A stretch of 64,000 nt of DNA from JBBRGK01 sp036741355 (GTDB lineage Bacteria > Chloroflexota > Dehalococcoidia > CAUJGQ01). Shown here one piece after another: positions 17,391 through 26,499 of the stretch; within the stretch, counting starts at the first letter, position 1; every line of letters begins with the position of its first letter. Position numbers and translations under genes: made by a program. Under the pieces are notes generated by a model. That model ran no database searches. It was given only the letters and a program-made list of their open reading frames with translations, and was not told where the DNA came from. The stretch is from assembly GCA_036741355.1 (NCBI GenBank), contig DAINSK010000001.1:186001-250000 (forward strand), in the 5' to 3' direction.

Positions 17391-17954
17391 ATGACAGATC
17401 TTCGCGGCCGGCCGGAACCGAAAGATGCCGCCGAAGCCGGCGTGACGCACCCGCCCGCGAAGGCGGCGGAGCCGGGTCCGGCGGTGCCCGAACGGGTACC
17501 GGTCCCGTGGCACTTCAAGGTACTGGCGGCCACGGCGGGTGTCTACATTGCGCTGCGTATCGTTCAGATGCTTGGCTGGATCGGGGTGAGCGTGAAGGAC
17601 CTTCACAATGCGCTGGCGCTTTTCATCATCGGGCTCAACGGCTCCATCGCCGTCTGGGGCCTGCTCGCGTGGTGGCGTGACTGGCACCTGATCCAGGGGT
17701 TCAAAACGCTGGCCTTCTTGGCCTGGTATGCATACATACCGCAAGTAGCGCTGGGGGTTGCGCTCTATGCGAACGGCCACCGCGCTCCCACCGGCTGGCA
17801 GCACTATATCTACGGTGTGGGCGCCGTAATCGGTATCTCGGCCGGCAGCTTTTATCGTCGCCGCTTGCCGGGGCGAGAAGGCATGCTTTATGGCCTGGTC
17901 TGCCTGTTCCTGACAGGCGTTGGAGTCCGAGCCTTCATCACCGGGCACGGATGA
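17391..17954 (+). CDS. Multi-pass membrane protein, unknown function
   Basis: A 187-residue product with a 40-residue Pro/Ala/Glu-rich cytoplasmic-looking tail followed by about five hydrophobic segments (for example FKVLAATAGVYIALRIVQML, LHNALALFIIGLNGSIAVWG, FKTLAFLAWYAYIPQVALGV and MLYGLVCLFLTGVGVRAFI). No known family motif was seen. The start (MTDLRGRPEP) follows GACCGAG; an upstream ATG would add antisense sequence of the neighbouring gene. Confidence 0.65.
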   Translation: MTDLRGRPEPKDAAEAGVTHPPAKAAEPGPAVPERVPVPWHFKVLAATAGVYIALRIVQMLGWIGVSVKDLHNALALFIIGLNGSIAVWGLLAWWRDWHLIQGFKTLAFLAWYAYIPQVALGVALYANGHRAPTGWQHYIYGVGAVIGISAGSFYRRRLPGREGMLYGLVCLFLTGVGVRAFITGHG

Positions 17955-18020
17955 TCGGGATCCCCTCACCAGACCATTCACCGGAACTGCCTACTTAGGC
18001 TCGTCGTCAAAGCTTGCAGA

Positions 18021-18656
18021 TCATCCGACGTGAATCGCAATGCGGCAGGTGCGTCCGAGGATGATTCGGTCGCCGTCGCTCAGCGGCTGCGGATCGTGAG
18101 CGTTCACCGCAGTCCCATTGAGTGTGCTCCCGTTGGTGGAACCCAGGTCTTCGTATTTCAACGCCGAACCTTCGCGGAATATGCGGCCGTGACGTCGCGA
18201 AACGGCGTGTACCCTTTCCCCACCGTCCACGACGACGTCGTTGCCCTCGAAATCGACTTCCGGATAAATGCCGGCGTCTGCATCGCGCCGGCCAATCGTC
18301 ACGCCGTCGCTTATCACGGTGACCTCCGACGAGCCCGTGGGCCCTGTGAGTTCGAGTGTAACGGCCGGGTGCGCGGCACCACCGGCAGTAGATGCCGATT
18401 GCGGTTCGTCGAGGGAATCGGTAGGCGCGTCGATGGACCCGCCTTGAACCGCTGCATTCGCTGAGCCCTGCGGCGCGGCCGGCGCTTGCAAGCCGGCAAC
18501 AGCGGAAGGAGTCGCAGAAGAATCGTTGCCGGATATACCCAGGGCGGGTGCAGCCAGAGCCGAAGCAGGGTTCGGAGCCGCAGCAAGGTCGGCCCCACAG
18601 TCGAGGCAATACTGCTCGGCGGATGGATTTTCTTTGCCGCAATGTGGACAATTCAT
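18021..18656 (-). CDS. Zinc-ribbon and FHA domain protein
   Basis: A 211-residue protein with a zinc ribbon (Cys3, Cys6, Cys17, Cys20 in CPHCG and CLDCG), a Ser/Ala/Pro-rich linker (about 25-100), and a C-terminal forkhead-associated domain (about 115-209). The FHA core shows IGRRDADAGIY, VSRRHGRIF and DLGSTNGSTLNG, the Arg, Ser, His and Asn that read phosphothreonine. AAAGGA precedes the ATG. It is the last gene of a three-gene set with a VWA protein and a PP2C phosphatase. It probably acts as the phosphopeptide reader of that set. Confidence 0.88.
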   Translation of the reverse strand: MNCPHCGKENPSAEQYCLDCGADLAAAPNPASALAAPALGISGNDSSATPSAVAGLQAPAAPQGSANAAVQGGSIDAPTDSLDEPQSASTAGGAAHPAVTLELTGPTGSSEVTVISDGVTIGRRDADAGIYPEVDFEGNDVVVDGGERVHAVSRRHGRIFREGSALKYEDLGSTNGSTLNGTAVNAHDPQPLSDGDRIILGRTCRIAIHVG

Positions 18657-18703
18657 CTCGGTTCCTTTCCGCCGAATCTGATAATCCAAGGCGCACGGGC
18701 TGG

Positions 18704-20047
18704 TCAGCTCAGCCGAGTCGTGCCTCGCGTTTGGTCGCCCGCGAGTTTTCGCGTGCTCGAGCTGATTTCGCCTTGACGCGACTCGTTTTGCATCTGCTCG
18801 ATCGCCGCCAGGTCTCCGCGAAGCTTGGCGGTGGCGGCCGCGTCCCCGCGGGTCTGCGCAGCAGAAAGCAGCTTCCCCGTCACCGCACGAGCCTCGCCCA
18901 GTAGCTTTCCGGTCTGAGCCGCCTCGGCGCCCGATAATCTCCCCGTTTGCGAGGCGATCACCGCCCGCTTGATCAGGTCGGCTTTGTGTAACTCGGCGGC
19001 ATAGTGGTCGACTTCCAAATTCACCTGGGCGGCGAGTGCCCGGTCCGGCGTAACCTCGATAAAGATCTGGCCGCCTTCCGGTCGCTCAACCTGCCCGGAG
19101 ATGCCCGCTCCGGGCAGGTCATAACTGAGGTGAACAAAGCCGGGTCGTTTCCTACCGGCAGCGGTTTGCGGCAGAAGAGTGAAGCCGATTAGGAAGTCGC
19201 GTTCTTCGCCGGACCCGAGATTGGGGAGCGCGATCCGCACGTTGCGCTCGTCGATTCGCGTCACCTGCAAGTCCATCGCGGCGGGATAGACCTGCGATAC
19301 CTGCCCGACCTGGACATTGGCGACCACGGTCAGTTGTAGTGCTGCGTTCGTCACCGTAACGCCTTGTGTCTCGTGAAATTCGTGCGTCAGGTGGTCCACC
19401 AGTTGCTGTGAGTCACGGATATAGCGGGTGTTACCGCGCGTGCGGTCGGCGATCTCCCGCAGCAACACTTCGTTATAGGTCTCGCCTACACCGTATGTGG
19501 AAACTGGTACGCTCTTCTCGTCACGATAGAAATAGGTTTCGAGGTACTGCTGCAACGGCTGCATATCGCCACTGTCGTTCTGCCCATCGGTGAAAAAAAT
19601 GATCCGGCCTACTGTGCTGTTCACCAGCGGTTGCAGCCCGCGAAGCGCTTCTCGCAGGCCGAGGGACATGTATGTACCGCCTCCAGCGCGCACAGCGTCA
19701 ATCGCACCATTAGCCCCGCGTTTCCCGTAGTCGTCCATCGTGGCCGGACCAAATGCCGTCGTAGCCGAGGACGAAAACAAGACCAGCATCAGCGTGTCGT
19801 CGGCCGTGGCGAGGTCCACGATCTCTCGCACGGCGTATTTTGCCCACTCGATCTTGGTGCTGCCCTGCATCGGCTCGTTCATGGAGCCAGAAACGTCGAG
19901 CACGATTGCCGTCGCCCGCCTGACGCGGCCGCTCTGTGCCGGAGCACGCACCGATATCATCGCGAAGTTCCCCGTATCCGGGTCACCCAGCGCCACGTAC
20001 GGCCTCAAAACCTGGGTAGCTACGCTGAATTGAAATTCTGACTGCAA
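18704..20047 (-). CDS. von Willebrand factor A domain protein
   Basis: A 447-residue cytoplasmic-looking protein with a VWA domain at about 45-225. The metal site is complete: DVSGS (51-55), the threonine in GGGTYMSLGLREAL, and FFTDGQNDSG. It lacks a signal peptide and membrane helix. A beta-rich middle follows, then an Ala/Gln/Gly-rich C-terminal region with repeated TGKLL or TGRLS motifs and probable helix. The start is TTG, 30 bases after the PP2C gene. Its order between a PP2C protein and an FHA protein suggests a shared phospho-signalling role. Confidence 0.85.
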   Translation of the reverse strand: MQSEFQFSVATQVLRPYVALGDPDTGNFAMISVRAPAQSGRVRRATAIVLDVSGSMNEPMQGSTKIEWAKYAVREIVDLATADDTLMLVLFSSSATTAFGPATMDDYGKRGANGAIDAVRAGGGTYMSLGLREALRGLQPLVNSTVGRIIFFTDGQNDSGDMQPLQQYLETYFYRDEKSVPVSTYGVGETYNEVLLREIADRTRGNTRYIRDSQQLVDHLTHEFHETQGVTVTNAALQLTVVANVQVGQVSQVYPAAMDLQVTRIDERNVRIALPNLGSGEERDFLIGFTLLPQTAAGRKRPGFVHLSYDLPGAGISGQVERPEGGQIFIEVTPDRALAAQVNLEVDHYAAELHKADLIKRAVIASQTGRLSGAEAAQTGKLLGEARAVTGKLLSAAQTRGDAAATAKLRGDLAAIEQMQNESRQGEISSSTRKLAGDQTRGTTRLS

Positions 20048-20077
20048 CTTCGCCCTACCCGCAATGATCCCGAATTC

Positions 20078-21847
20078 CTAAACCCCCATCAATACCGCCG
20101 TGATATTGTCATAGCCTCCGCGGTCGATCGCAGTTGCGACCAGATCTTCCACCGCGCCGGTCGCGTCATCTCCGTGCCGGTAGATGATTCCGGCCATCTC
20201 CGCTTCAGCTCCCGGGGACCGATCAAAGTACATGTGTAGACCGTCACTACAGAGAAGCAGCCATTCGCCCGGCGCCACATCGCAGTAAAATCGGTCGAAG
20301 CCGGGGTCGTCACTGAGGCTATCGTGATACCCCATCCAGCGAGAGATTGAATGAGAGCGACGGTCGGCCTTCGCCTCCTCAAGCGACATTTGACCGCTGT
20401 CGACCATCATATTGAGCCACGAATGGTCCCGGGTCAGGGCGCCGGCGCCCTGGAGCGTGACTCCGTAGGCGCGCGAATCACCGCACCAGATGCCGGCGGC
20501 CCTTCCGCTGACCAGGCAGGCAGCCACCAACGTCGTAGCACCAGCCGAGTCGGAGCTCTTCGCCGGCAACAGGCTGATCCGACGATTTGCATCGATACCG
20601 GCCTCGATCAGCAGATCCATCGCCCGCTCTGAGTCGAATTCCCGTTCTTCCCGGTGCGCTTCGAACGCGGCCCGAATGACCTCAACGGCAAGCGCTGATG
20701 CCTCTTCACTCCGTTCGCTTGCGCTTACGCCGTCGGCAACGATCGCGAGCGTCACGGGCGTTCCGTCCGACCGCTGCCAGGTCCAGGCACCGCCTGCATC
20801 CTGGTTGACGGGATGGTGGCGACCGATGTCCGTGCGAAACGCTATCCGGTGAACGGCAATGGGAGCACTCACTGAGCTCGCGGCTATCATGGCCATTGCC
20901 TGTTGAACGTTGGACGGCCTGTCGATGGGTTCGTCCGCGAGCAGGCGGCCAATCAGCCGGTGCCATTCCGAGCCGGATCCGAGTGCGTTACCAGTCAGCG
21001 ACCGGATGGTTGCGCCAACGGCGTACGCGGACGCCTGCCACGCCGCGCAATCTTTTTGACCGCGGCGCAGTTCGGGCGCGACGAACTCCTTCTCCGCGAA
21101 AAGCGGACCCGCGAGCGGAAGCTCGGGGGCAACTGGCGCGCTCAAGAAAATGCGTCCGCGGTCAATGGTAACGTTTGCAGGCGACAGGACGAGCAGACGC
21201 CCGGCCGCGGCCGCTCGATCGGCGACCAGCAACAGGCTTTGCAACAGCTGGCGCGCTTCATGGGGTCCAAGCTCCCCGGCCTCAGTGAGCGGAGTCCACA
21301 CGCCGTCGGGCACCTGAAGTACTACGTATGTCCCACGCGCCACGTCGTCACCGGTGGCCAGAAGATAGGGAACTGATTGATACTCGGCTTCCCGCGCTGG
21401 TCCATCCCGGTGCAACGCCGTCAGCACTCGAGCCAGCTCAGCCAGCTGGTCATGGGGACCAAACCGGAGGTGCGCGGAAAGCGACGCGCCATCGCCGGCA
21501 GTGCTTCGCACGGTGAATTCGCCTGATCCCGTCTCGTCAACGATTTCAAAGCCGGCGAAAACGTCACCGGGACGCAGCGGGGCTGCATCCGCTGTGCGCT
21601 GTTCGCCGCAACTCTCACAATAATCTTCGGTGGATTGGTTCGTTTGCCCGCAGACGCAACTCCATGAGGTTCCCGGCGCCGATGGCGCCGGCATTGGCAA
21701 GGTTGGTGCGTCGTGAAAATCCACTGTTGCAGCCGCCTGGGCGACCTCGACGGAGCCTGAGGACTGCCGCTCGAACGTCCGGCCACAAGCGGCGCAATAG
21801 GCGGCTCCGGCCGGGGAATCGCCGAAACCACAGGCGGGACAGGCCAT
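20078..21847 (-). CDS. Pseudokinase-PP2C protein phosphatase with zinc ribbons
   Basis: A 589-residue protein. Two zinc ribbons (CPACG with CAACG, about 3-21; CVCG with CESCG, about 64-81) are followed by a protein-kinase-like region (about 93-325) and a PP2C domain (about 336-589). The kinase-like part keeps FVAPEL, ASAYAVGATIRSL and LADEPIDRPS, but lacks the catalytic lysine, HRD and DFG motifs, so it looks inactive. The PP2C metal residues are present in IVADGVSA, CGDSRAYG, CSDGLHMY and GGYDNITAVL. GGAGG precedes the ATG. It is the first gene of the VWA/FHA operon. Confidence 0.88.
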   Translation of the reverse strand: MACPACGFGDSPAGAAYCAACGRTFERQSSGSVEVAQAAATVDFHDAPTLPMPAPSAPGTSWSCVCGQTNQSTEDYCESCGEQRTADAAPLRPGDVFAGFEIVDETGSGEFTVRSTAGDGASLSAHLRFGPHDQLAELARVLTALHRDGPAREAEYQSVPYLLATGDDVARGTYVVLQVPDGVWTPLTEAGELGPHEARQLLQSLLLVADRAAAAGRLLVLSPANVTIDRGRIFLSAPVAPELPLAGPLFAEKEFVAPELRRGQKDCAAWQASAYAVGATIRSLTGNALGSGSEWHRLIGRLLADEPIDRPSNVQQAMAMIAASSVSAPIAVHRIAFRTDIGRHHPVNQDAGGAWTWQRSDGTPVTLAIVADGVSASERSEEASALAVEVIRAAFEAHREEREFDSERAMDLLIEAGIDANRRISLLPAKSSDSAGATTLVAACLVSGRAAGIWCGDSRAYGVTLQGAGALTRDHSWLNMMVDSGQMSLEEAKADRRSHSISRWMGYHDSLSDDPGFDRFYCDVAPGEWLLLCSDGLHMYFDRSPGAEAEMAGIIYRHGDDATGAVEDLVATAIDRGGYDNITAVLMGV

Positions 21848-22001
21848 GCATACCTCCGGCGCTCGACCGCCGCGCGCCGAACTGCCGCAAAGGCGTAGCG
21901 TCGAGTGTATCACGGGGCCACGGAGGCAGTGGGCAGTGGCGGGCACCAGCGGTACAATGGCGCCTGCGAGGGACCATGACACGGAAGACATCGGAGCAAG
22001 G

Positions 22002-23039
22002 ATGACCCTCGAGAACCAGACGCTCACGGGGCTACGCCATCAGTTGATCCTGTTCTGTCGTGCGCAGACGGGCGATCCGGACGCCTCGGTATGTGGCGTC
22101 GAAGTGATGCCGGGCCACGCCGGGTTCTCGTATGGATTCACAACGCGCTATCACGAAGCTGGTCGAGACCGCGAAGAGTCGTTTGTGCTGCGACTTCCGC
22201 CTCCCGGCGTAAAGCTCGAAGGTACCGCCGACGTGCTTCGACAGGTTCGCGTGCTCCAGGCGTTGCAAGGCAGCCGCGTACCGGTCGTGCCTGTCCGTTG
22301 GTATGGCGATGACCCGCGCTGGTTCGGCCGGCCGTATTTCGCCGTCCCAAAGCTCACGGGAGATACGTTACGCATGCAGGAGGGCGAATGGGCCGCGAAC
22401 CTGGATCGCGAGACGTTGCGCGGCATGGCTCGGAAGGCGATAGACGCGCTGGCCGCCTTGCACTCCCTGGACTGGCAGGTGACCATTCCTGAGTGGGGAT
22501 CGGCGCTTGACATGGAGCTTGACGTCAACCGTTGGGACCGCTTCTGGGAGCGTGCTGCCGACCCGGAGATGGTAAAGCTCGGACCCGAGGTGAAGCGTCG
22601 CCTGCTCGCACGCCTGCCCGCGGCTCCGCACATTGGCATTTACCACGGCGATTTCCAATGGACCAACCTGTTCTACGGTGAGGCGCGCCTGCTTGCCGTC
22701 ATCGACTGGGAGCTGGCCGGAGTAGGCCCGTCGCTTAACGACCTCGGCTGGCTGATGGTTTTCAGCGACCCAAACAGCTGGATACACGAAGGGCGCTCGA
22801 CAGCGCCGATCCCCGGCCCGACTGAGCTCCGCCAAATGTATGCAAAAGCAATCGGCCGTGATCCAGGTGACGTCTCCTGGTTCCGAGCCCTGGCCGGCTA
22901 CAAGTTCGCGATTATCGGCGGCTTCAACCTGATGCTGCACCGACGCGGCAAACGCGACGACCCACACTGGGAGATGCTGGCGCCATCAGTACCGCGGTTG
23001 CTTGAACGGGCGCTCGAAGTGCTCGACGGAGCCGGCTAA
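22002..23039 (+). CDS. APH-family phosphotransferase
   Basis: A 345-residue kinase-fold protein of the aminoglycoside/choline phosphotransferase group. It shows SYGFTTRYHE, FVLRLPPPG with a basic nucleotide-binding strand lacking the usual lysine spacing, the catalytic loop HGDFQWTNLF, and the metal loop VIDWELAGVGPSLNDLGWL. Relatives often act on small molecules or acyl-CoA-linked pathways, and the substrate cannot be read from the sequence. The ATG follows GGAGCAAGG. It is transcribed away from the PP2C gene. Confidence 0.82.
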   Translation: MTLENQTLTGLRHQLILFCRAQTGDPDASVCGVEVMPGHAGFSYGFTTRYHEAGRDREESFVLRLPPPGVKLEGTADVLRQVRVLQALQGSRVPVVPVRWYGDDPRWFGRPYFAVPKLTGDTLRMQEGEWAANLDRETLRGMARKAIDALAALHSLDWQVTIPEWGSALDMELDVNRWDRFWERAADPEMVKLGPEVKRRLLARLPAAPHIGIYHGDFQWTNLFYGEARLLAVIDWELAGVGPSLNDLGWLMVFSDPNSWIHEGRSTAPIPGPTELRQMYAKAIGRDPGDVSWFRALAGYKFAIIGGFNLMLHRRGKRDDPHWEMLAPSVPRLLERALEVLDGAG

Positions 23040-23129
23040 GCTCGGTCACGACCCATCGACCTTCCAGCCGGCCTTTCGGCAAAATTCGATCGGCCGATTG
23101 CTGTCATACAAAGCCCTTGAGGAGAAGCC

Positions 23130-24104
23130 ATGAACCGCGATGAATTGGTGCAAGCGCTTCGCGACTCCGGCAGCGAGGCGCTGGCGGCGATGATGGCGGT
23201 GCCCGAATCTGCTCTCGACCGCGGCTGCTACGAGCAAGGCTGGACCGTGCGGCAGATCATGGCGCACGTCGCCTCGATGGAATTTGCCTACCGGCGACTA
23301 CCGGAGCTGGCGCACGGCTCGCGCGATGCGCAAACCACTAACGGCAGCGGACGATTCGACATGGACGGTTACAACGCCCGCCAGGTGGATAAGCGCAAGT
23401 CGACCCCGCCGGCGGAACTGGCCGAGGAGTTTCGTCGTGGCCGCGGAGCGCTCGTCGTCCTGATTGCGGATACGGAGGCAGGGCTCCTCGATACGCCGGT
23501 TCGCACTGCAGGCGGCGTGACCGGTAGCCTCGGACAGGCGATTCAAGAGACCGCGGTCAGCCATGTGCGGACTCATAGTGCTGACTTCGCACGGGTCGCC
23601 GGGTCGGCGCCAAACGCAGGAGATCGGGCTGCCGCGGCGATGCTGATCAGCGCGGCTGAGGTAAGCTCACGGTTGGAAAGTACGACAACCGCCCAATGGC
23701 GGTATCGCTCGACGCCGGATGACTGGTCGGCCGCCGGTATCACCGGCCACCTCATCGAACTGATGCCCTACTGGGCGACGCGTCTCGCGGCATCAGCAGC
23801 TGACCCAAGCCTGACGCTTGCACGCGAAATTGACGCGCCAGAGCGGCTCGGTGGGGTGGTGGACGGGGAGGCGATGCCCCCGGCGCAGGCGGCGGAAGCA
23901 CTGGACCGAGCGGCAAGCGAGGCTGCGGCTATCCTCCGCGGAATCCCCGAAAATCAGTGGCGGAATGTGGTGGAAGGTGCACGATACGGCCGCCTATCCG
24001 TTGCCGATATGGCCCGCCTGTTGCTCGTGCTCCACGCCCGCGACCATATTCGCCAAATTACAGCCGCTCTGGCAGCCGCGGATGCCGCAGGAGCATCTGG
24101 CTAA
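23130..24104 (+). CDS. Tandem DinB-like / maleylpyruvate isomerase-like protein
   Basis: A 324-residue protein made of two four-helix DinB/YfiT-type modules, about 1-155 and 165-320. Metal-binding histidines are suggested by MAHVASMEFAY, ETAVSHVRTHSADF, ITGHLIELMPYW and LVLHARDHIRQI. Members bind metal and act as thiol-dependent transferases or isomerases, but the substrate is unknown. GAGGAG lies five bases before the ATG. The duplication within one chain is plain from the repeated spacing of the histidines. Confidence 0.72.
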   Translation: MNRDELVQALRDSGSEALAAMMAVPESALDRGCYEQGWTVRQIMAHVASMEFAYRRLPELAHGSRDAQTTNGSGRFDMDGYNARQVDKRKSTPPAELAEEFRRGRGALVVLIADTEAGLLDTPVRTAGGVTGSLGQAIQETAVSHVRTHSADFARVAGSAPNAGDRAAAAMLISAAEVSSRLESTTTAQWRYRSTPDDWSAAGITGHLIELMPYWATRLAASAADPSLTLAREIDAPERLGGVVDGEAMPPAQAAEALDRAASEAAAILRGIPENQWRNVVEGARYGRLSVADMARLLLVLHARDHIRQITAALAAADAAGASG

Positions 24105-24127
24105 TCAGCCACTAAAGCGATTCTGCT

Positions 24128-24322
24128 TCAGGCCGCCCGCTCGCCGTTAACTGCATGGCATCCTTCAAGCCGCCGAGGTGTCATGAGCGGCACTCTCGGA
24201 GCGCTCGCCATGCGCGTCTCGCGAGCTTGGACGCTCTCCGTGGCCGCGCGAATGAGACTTCCTTTCGCCTGGCGGCGCTCCAGTTCCTGCAGATGTGACG
24301 CAAGCAAAAGTTCCAAAATCAT
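24128..24322 (-). CDS. Possible small protein, unknown function
   Basis: A 64-residue frame starting MILELLLASHLQELERRQAKG, preceded by AGGAGG at ideal spacing (24329-24335 read on this strand). The N-terminal half should form one amphipathic, charged helix; the rest is basic and unstructured. It sits between the DinB-like gene and the ArsR regulator. The strong ribosome-binding site is the main support; no family is recognised. Confidence 0.45.
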   Translation of the reverse strand: MILELLLASHLQELERRQAKGSLIRAATESVQARETRMASAPRVPLMTPRRLEGCHAVNGERAA

Positions 24323-24462
24323 TGTGTTCCTCCTGTGTGCGGTCGAGGCAACCGGAATACCTGACGGATTTTACCGCCTGACCAGTGCAACGATCGACAT
24401 TTCCATTGTTCTATATCTATCGAACGTTGGTAATTTACCACGCAGTGTGACAGAATGCAACT

Positions 24463-24801
24463 ATGAGAGACGCCTACCATCCGGCCAGAGAAGAGCTATC
24501 GCTTCCGTCCGTCCTCTATGCGCTCAGCGACCCCGTCCGGTTGCGCATCGTGCAAGAGCTTGCCAACCAGGTAGACCGGCCGTGCGGCACCTTCGAGTTG
24601 CCGGTCGCAAAGGCCACGGCTTCACATCATTTTAAGGTTCTGCGTGAAGCCGGCGTCATTCGGGTCCGGTGCGAAGGCACCCACCATCTGAATTCACTCA
24701 GGCGGGCTTGCCTCGACGAACGCTTTCCCGGCCTCCTGGACGCGGTGCTCGGCGCCACCGCGGGGCAAGGTCAACAACCTCTTCCGATGGTAGCCGGGTA
24801 A
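24463..24801 (+). CDS. ArsR-family transcriptional regulator
   Basis: A 112-residue winged-helix protein with LYALSDPVRLRIVQELANQ (helix 1-2) and ATASHHFKVLREAGVIRVRCEGTHHLNSL (recognition helix and wing), the ArsR/SmtB pattern. One cysteine before the recognition helix and His pairs in and after it could bind metal, but no standard metal site is clear. No good ribosome-binding site is present, so the message may be leaderless or poorly translated. It converges with the dehydrogenase gene three bases downstream. Confidence 0.82.
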   Translation: MRDAYHPAREELSLPSVLYALSDPVRLRIVQELANQVDRPCGTFELPVAKATASHHFKVLREAGVIRVRCEGTHHLNSLRRACLDERFPGLLDAVLGATAGQGQQPLPMVAG

Positions 24802-24803
24802 CC

Positions 24804-25835
24804 TTAAGCTCGCACCTGAAGCGCCTCGGGGTTAACCATCGTCTCCGGCGTGCCGCCGGTGACCGCCGCGATAAGGTTTCGGGCCGCAAGCTCGACCATG
24901 GCGCGACGCGTCTCCACCGTGCCGCTGGCAATGTGCGGTGCAACCAGCAGGTTCGGCGAGGAGAGCAGCGGGTCGTCGGCGGGAATCGGTTCGATTTGAA
25001 ACACGTCGAGCGCAGCACCCGCGATCCAGCCTTCTCTCAGCGCCATTGCCAGCGCACGCTGATCGACGACCGGCCCGCGTGAAGTGTTGATGAAATACGC
25101 GCTGGGCTTCATCGCCTGGAACTCTCTTTCGCCGAAGTGTCCCCGGGTCGTTTCGTCGAGGAATACATGCAGGCTGATGAAGTCGGCGCTGGATAGTACT
25201 TCGCCGCGCTCGGCATACGTTGCCAGCCCGCTGTCTTCCGCCTCAGGATCGCGCACGGGGTCGTAGTACAGGGCGTTCAACCCAAATGCGCCCGCACGCC
25301 GCGCCACGGCGTGCCCGATCCGACCAAAGCCTAAAATGCCCAGCGTCTTATCCTTGAGATCGATCCCAAGCGGAAACGGCGTTCCGCCAGGGCGCCACGA
25401 CCCGCCCTTCAACCACTCGTTTGCTTCGACCAGGCGCTTGGCAAGGGCGAGGATGAACGTATAGGTTAGGTCTGCTACCGCCGCGTTTAACACCTCGCGG
25501 GTGTGGCAAACCAGTAATCCGTGCTCCGTCGCAAACGGAATGTCGACGTTGTCATAGCCGACGCCATTGTTACTGACCACACGCAACTGCGGGTTCGCCA
25601 CGATCAGGTCGTTGTCAATTTTCAACTGGTTCGAAGTTAATATTCCGGTTACACCGGGGAGCACGTGCTCCAGGTCATCGCGCGTCGCCCGGCCCGGGCC
25701 AGTATAGCGCTCCACATCGCACGACACCTCTATCTGCCCGCGCACGTCATCCGGTATCGCCGTAGCGATGTACACTCGCGGGCGGCGGATCGGGCTCCCG
25801 GTGCTCTCAGCGTCGAGGTCGCGCCTGTTGGTCAT
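24804..25835 (-). CDS. D-2-hydroxyacid dehydrogenase
   Basis: A 343-residue NAD(P)-dependent oxidoreductase of the D-isomer-specific family (glyoxylate/hydroxypyruvate reductase-like). It has VSNNGVGYDNVDI, the dinucleotide loop LGILGFGRIGHAVARR, the catalytic Arg in INTSRGPVVDQ, the Glu in VFQIEPIP and the His in LVAPHIASGT. The ATG (MTNRRDLDAE) has GGAGG at good spacing; a longer start adds an unconserved leader. Likely substrate glyoxylate, hydroxypyruvate or a similar 2-keto acid. Confidence 0.88.
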   Translation of the reverse strand: MTNRRDLDAESTGSPIRRPRVYIATAIPDDVRGQIEVSCDVERYTGPGRATRDDLEHVLPGVTGILTSNQLKIDNDLIVANPQLRVVSNNGVGYDNVDIPFATEHGLLVCHTREVLNAAVADLTYTFILALAKRLVEANEWLKGGSWRPGGTPFPLGIDLKDKTLGILGFGRIGHAVARRAGAFGLNALYYDPVRDPEAEDSGLATYAERGEVLSSADFISLHVFLDETTRGHFGEREFQAMKPSAYFINTSRGPVVDQRALAMALREGWIAGAALDVFQIEPIPADDPLLSSPNLLVAPHIASGTVETRRAMVELAARNLIAAVTGGTPETMVNPEALQVRA

Positions 25836-25949
25836 CGTTCTGCCTCCGCCGTCATGGTCACACACCGTTCGATAAGGCGCACGCTGCACGACGATTCCAC
25901 TCGTCGGTCAATTGGACTACCGTACTGATGATAGACACGAACTGGAAAA

Positions 25950-26183
25950 ATGGAGACTGCTATGGGACGTGAGCAGCTCGAGGCGTTGGTGAAGGTTCTA
26001 CAGGCGCAGATCGGCGCGTGGCCCGACACAGTAGCCATCGGCACCTGGGACATCCGCTATGATAAAGATCGTGATGCCTTTTACTTCGACAAATGTGAGT
26101 TTGGAGGCTACTGCGAAGAGCGCCCCTCGGTGATTGGTGTCGGTGGTGAGATACTCGACCGTGGCGGTCCGCTGCTAGGCTAG
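25950..26183 (+). CDS. Hypothetical small protein
   Basis: A 77-residue acidic protein with a helical N-terminus (REQLEALVKVLQAQIGAW) and a short beta segment WDIRYDKDRDAFYFDKCEFGGYCEERPS. An internal ATG at 25962 has GGAG six bases upstream and may be the true start. No family recognised. Confidence 0.5.
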   Translation: METAMGREQLEALVKVLQAQIGAWPDTVAIGTWDIRYDKDRDAFYFDKCEFGGYCEERPSVIGVGGEILDRGGPLLG

Positions 26184-26499
26184 CGGACCACACGTCCGTC
26201 GATCTGCCCCGACAAGGAGCGGTGCACGATATAGCGCGATCTAGCGAGCATTCGCGAGGTTCACGAGCGGCGGTACGACGCCTCCCACCCGAAACGGCAC
26301 GTACAAGTCTCCTGGTCCGGTTGACTCCGGAGTCAAATCTGCCCCAATATCTGCTTGGGTTAACACGAATCAGTCATCGTCGCGACGCCCGTATCGTAGT
26401 AAACAATAGACTGTCCCGACGCATTGCTGCCGCACGCCGACAAGAGGTTCGGCCACGTCCTAGCTTGGCTACCATTTTGCGCTACGTGAGGAGTCTGTC
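26184..26499. other. Intergenic stretch holding a perfect 16-base palindrome
   Basis: No convincing gene is seen in these 316 bases. The notable element is TTGACTCCGGAGTCAA at 26321-26336, a perfect palindrome that could be an operator. The sequence on either side has no clear promoter. A possible small gene with GAGGAG upstream begins at the right edge. Confidence 0.5.

Noticed and set aside
24183..24635. Plus-strand frame upstream of the ArsR gene
   Set aside because: No family motif or ribosome-binding site; overlaps the arsR start in a different frame.
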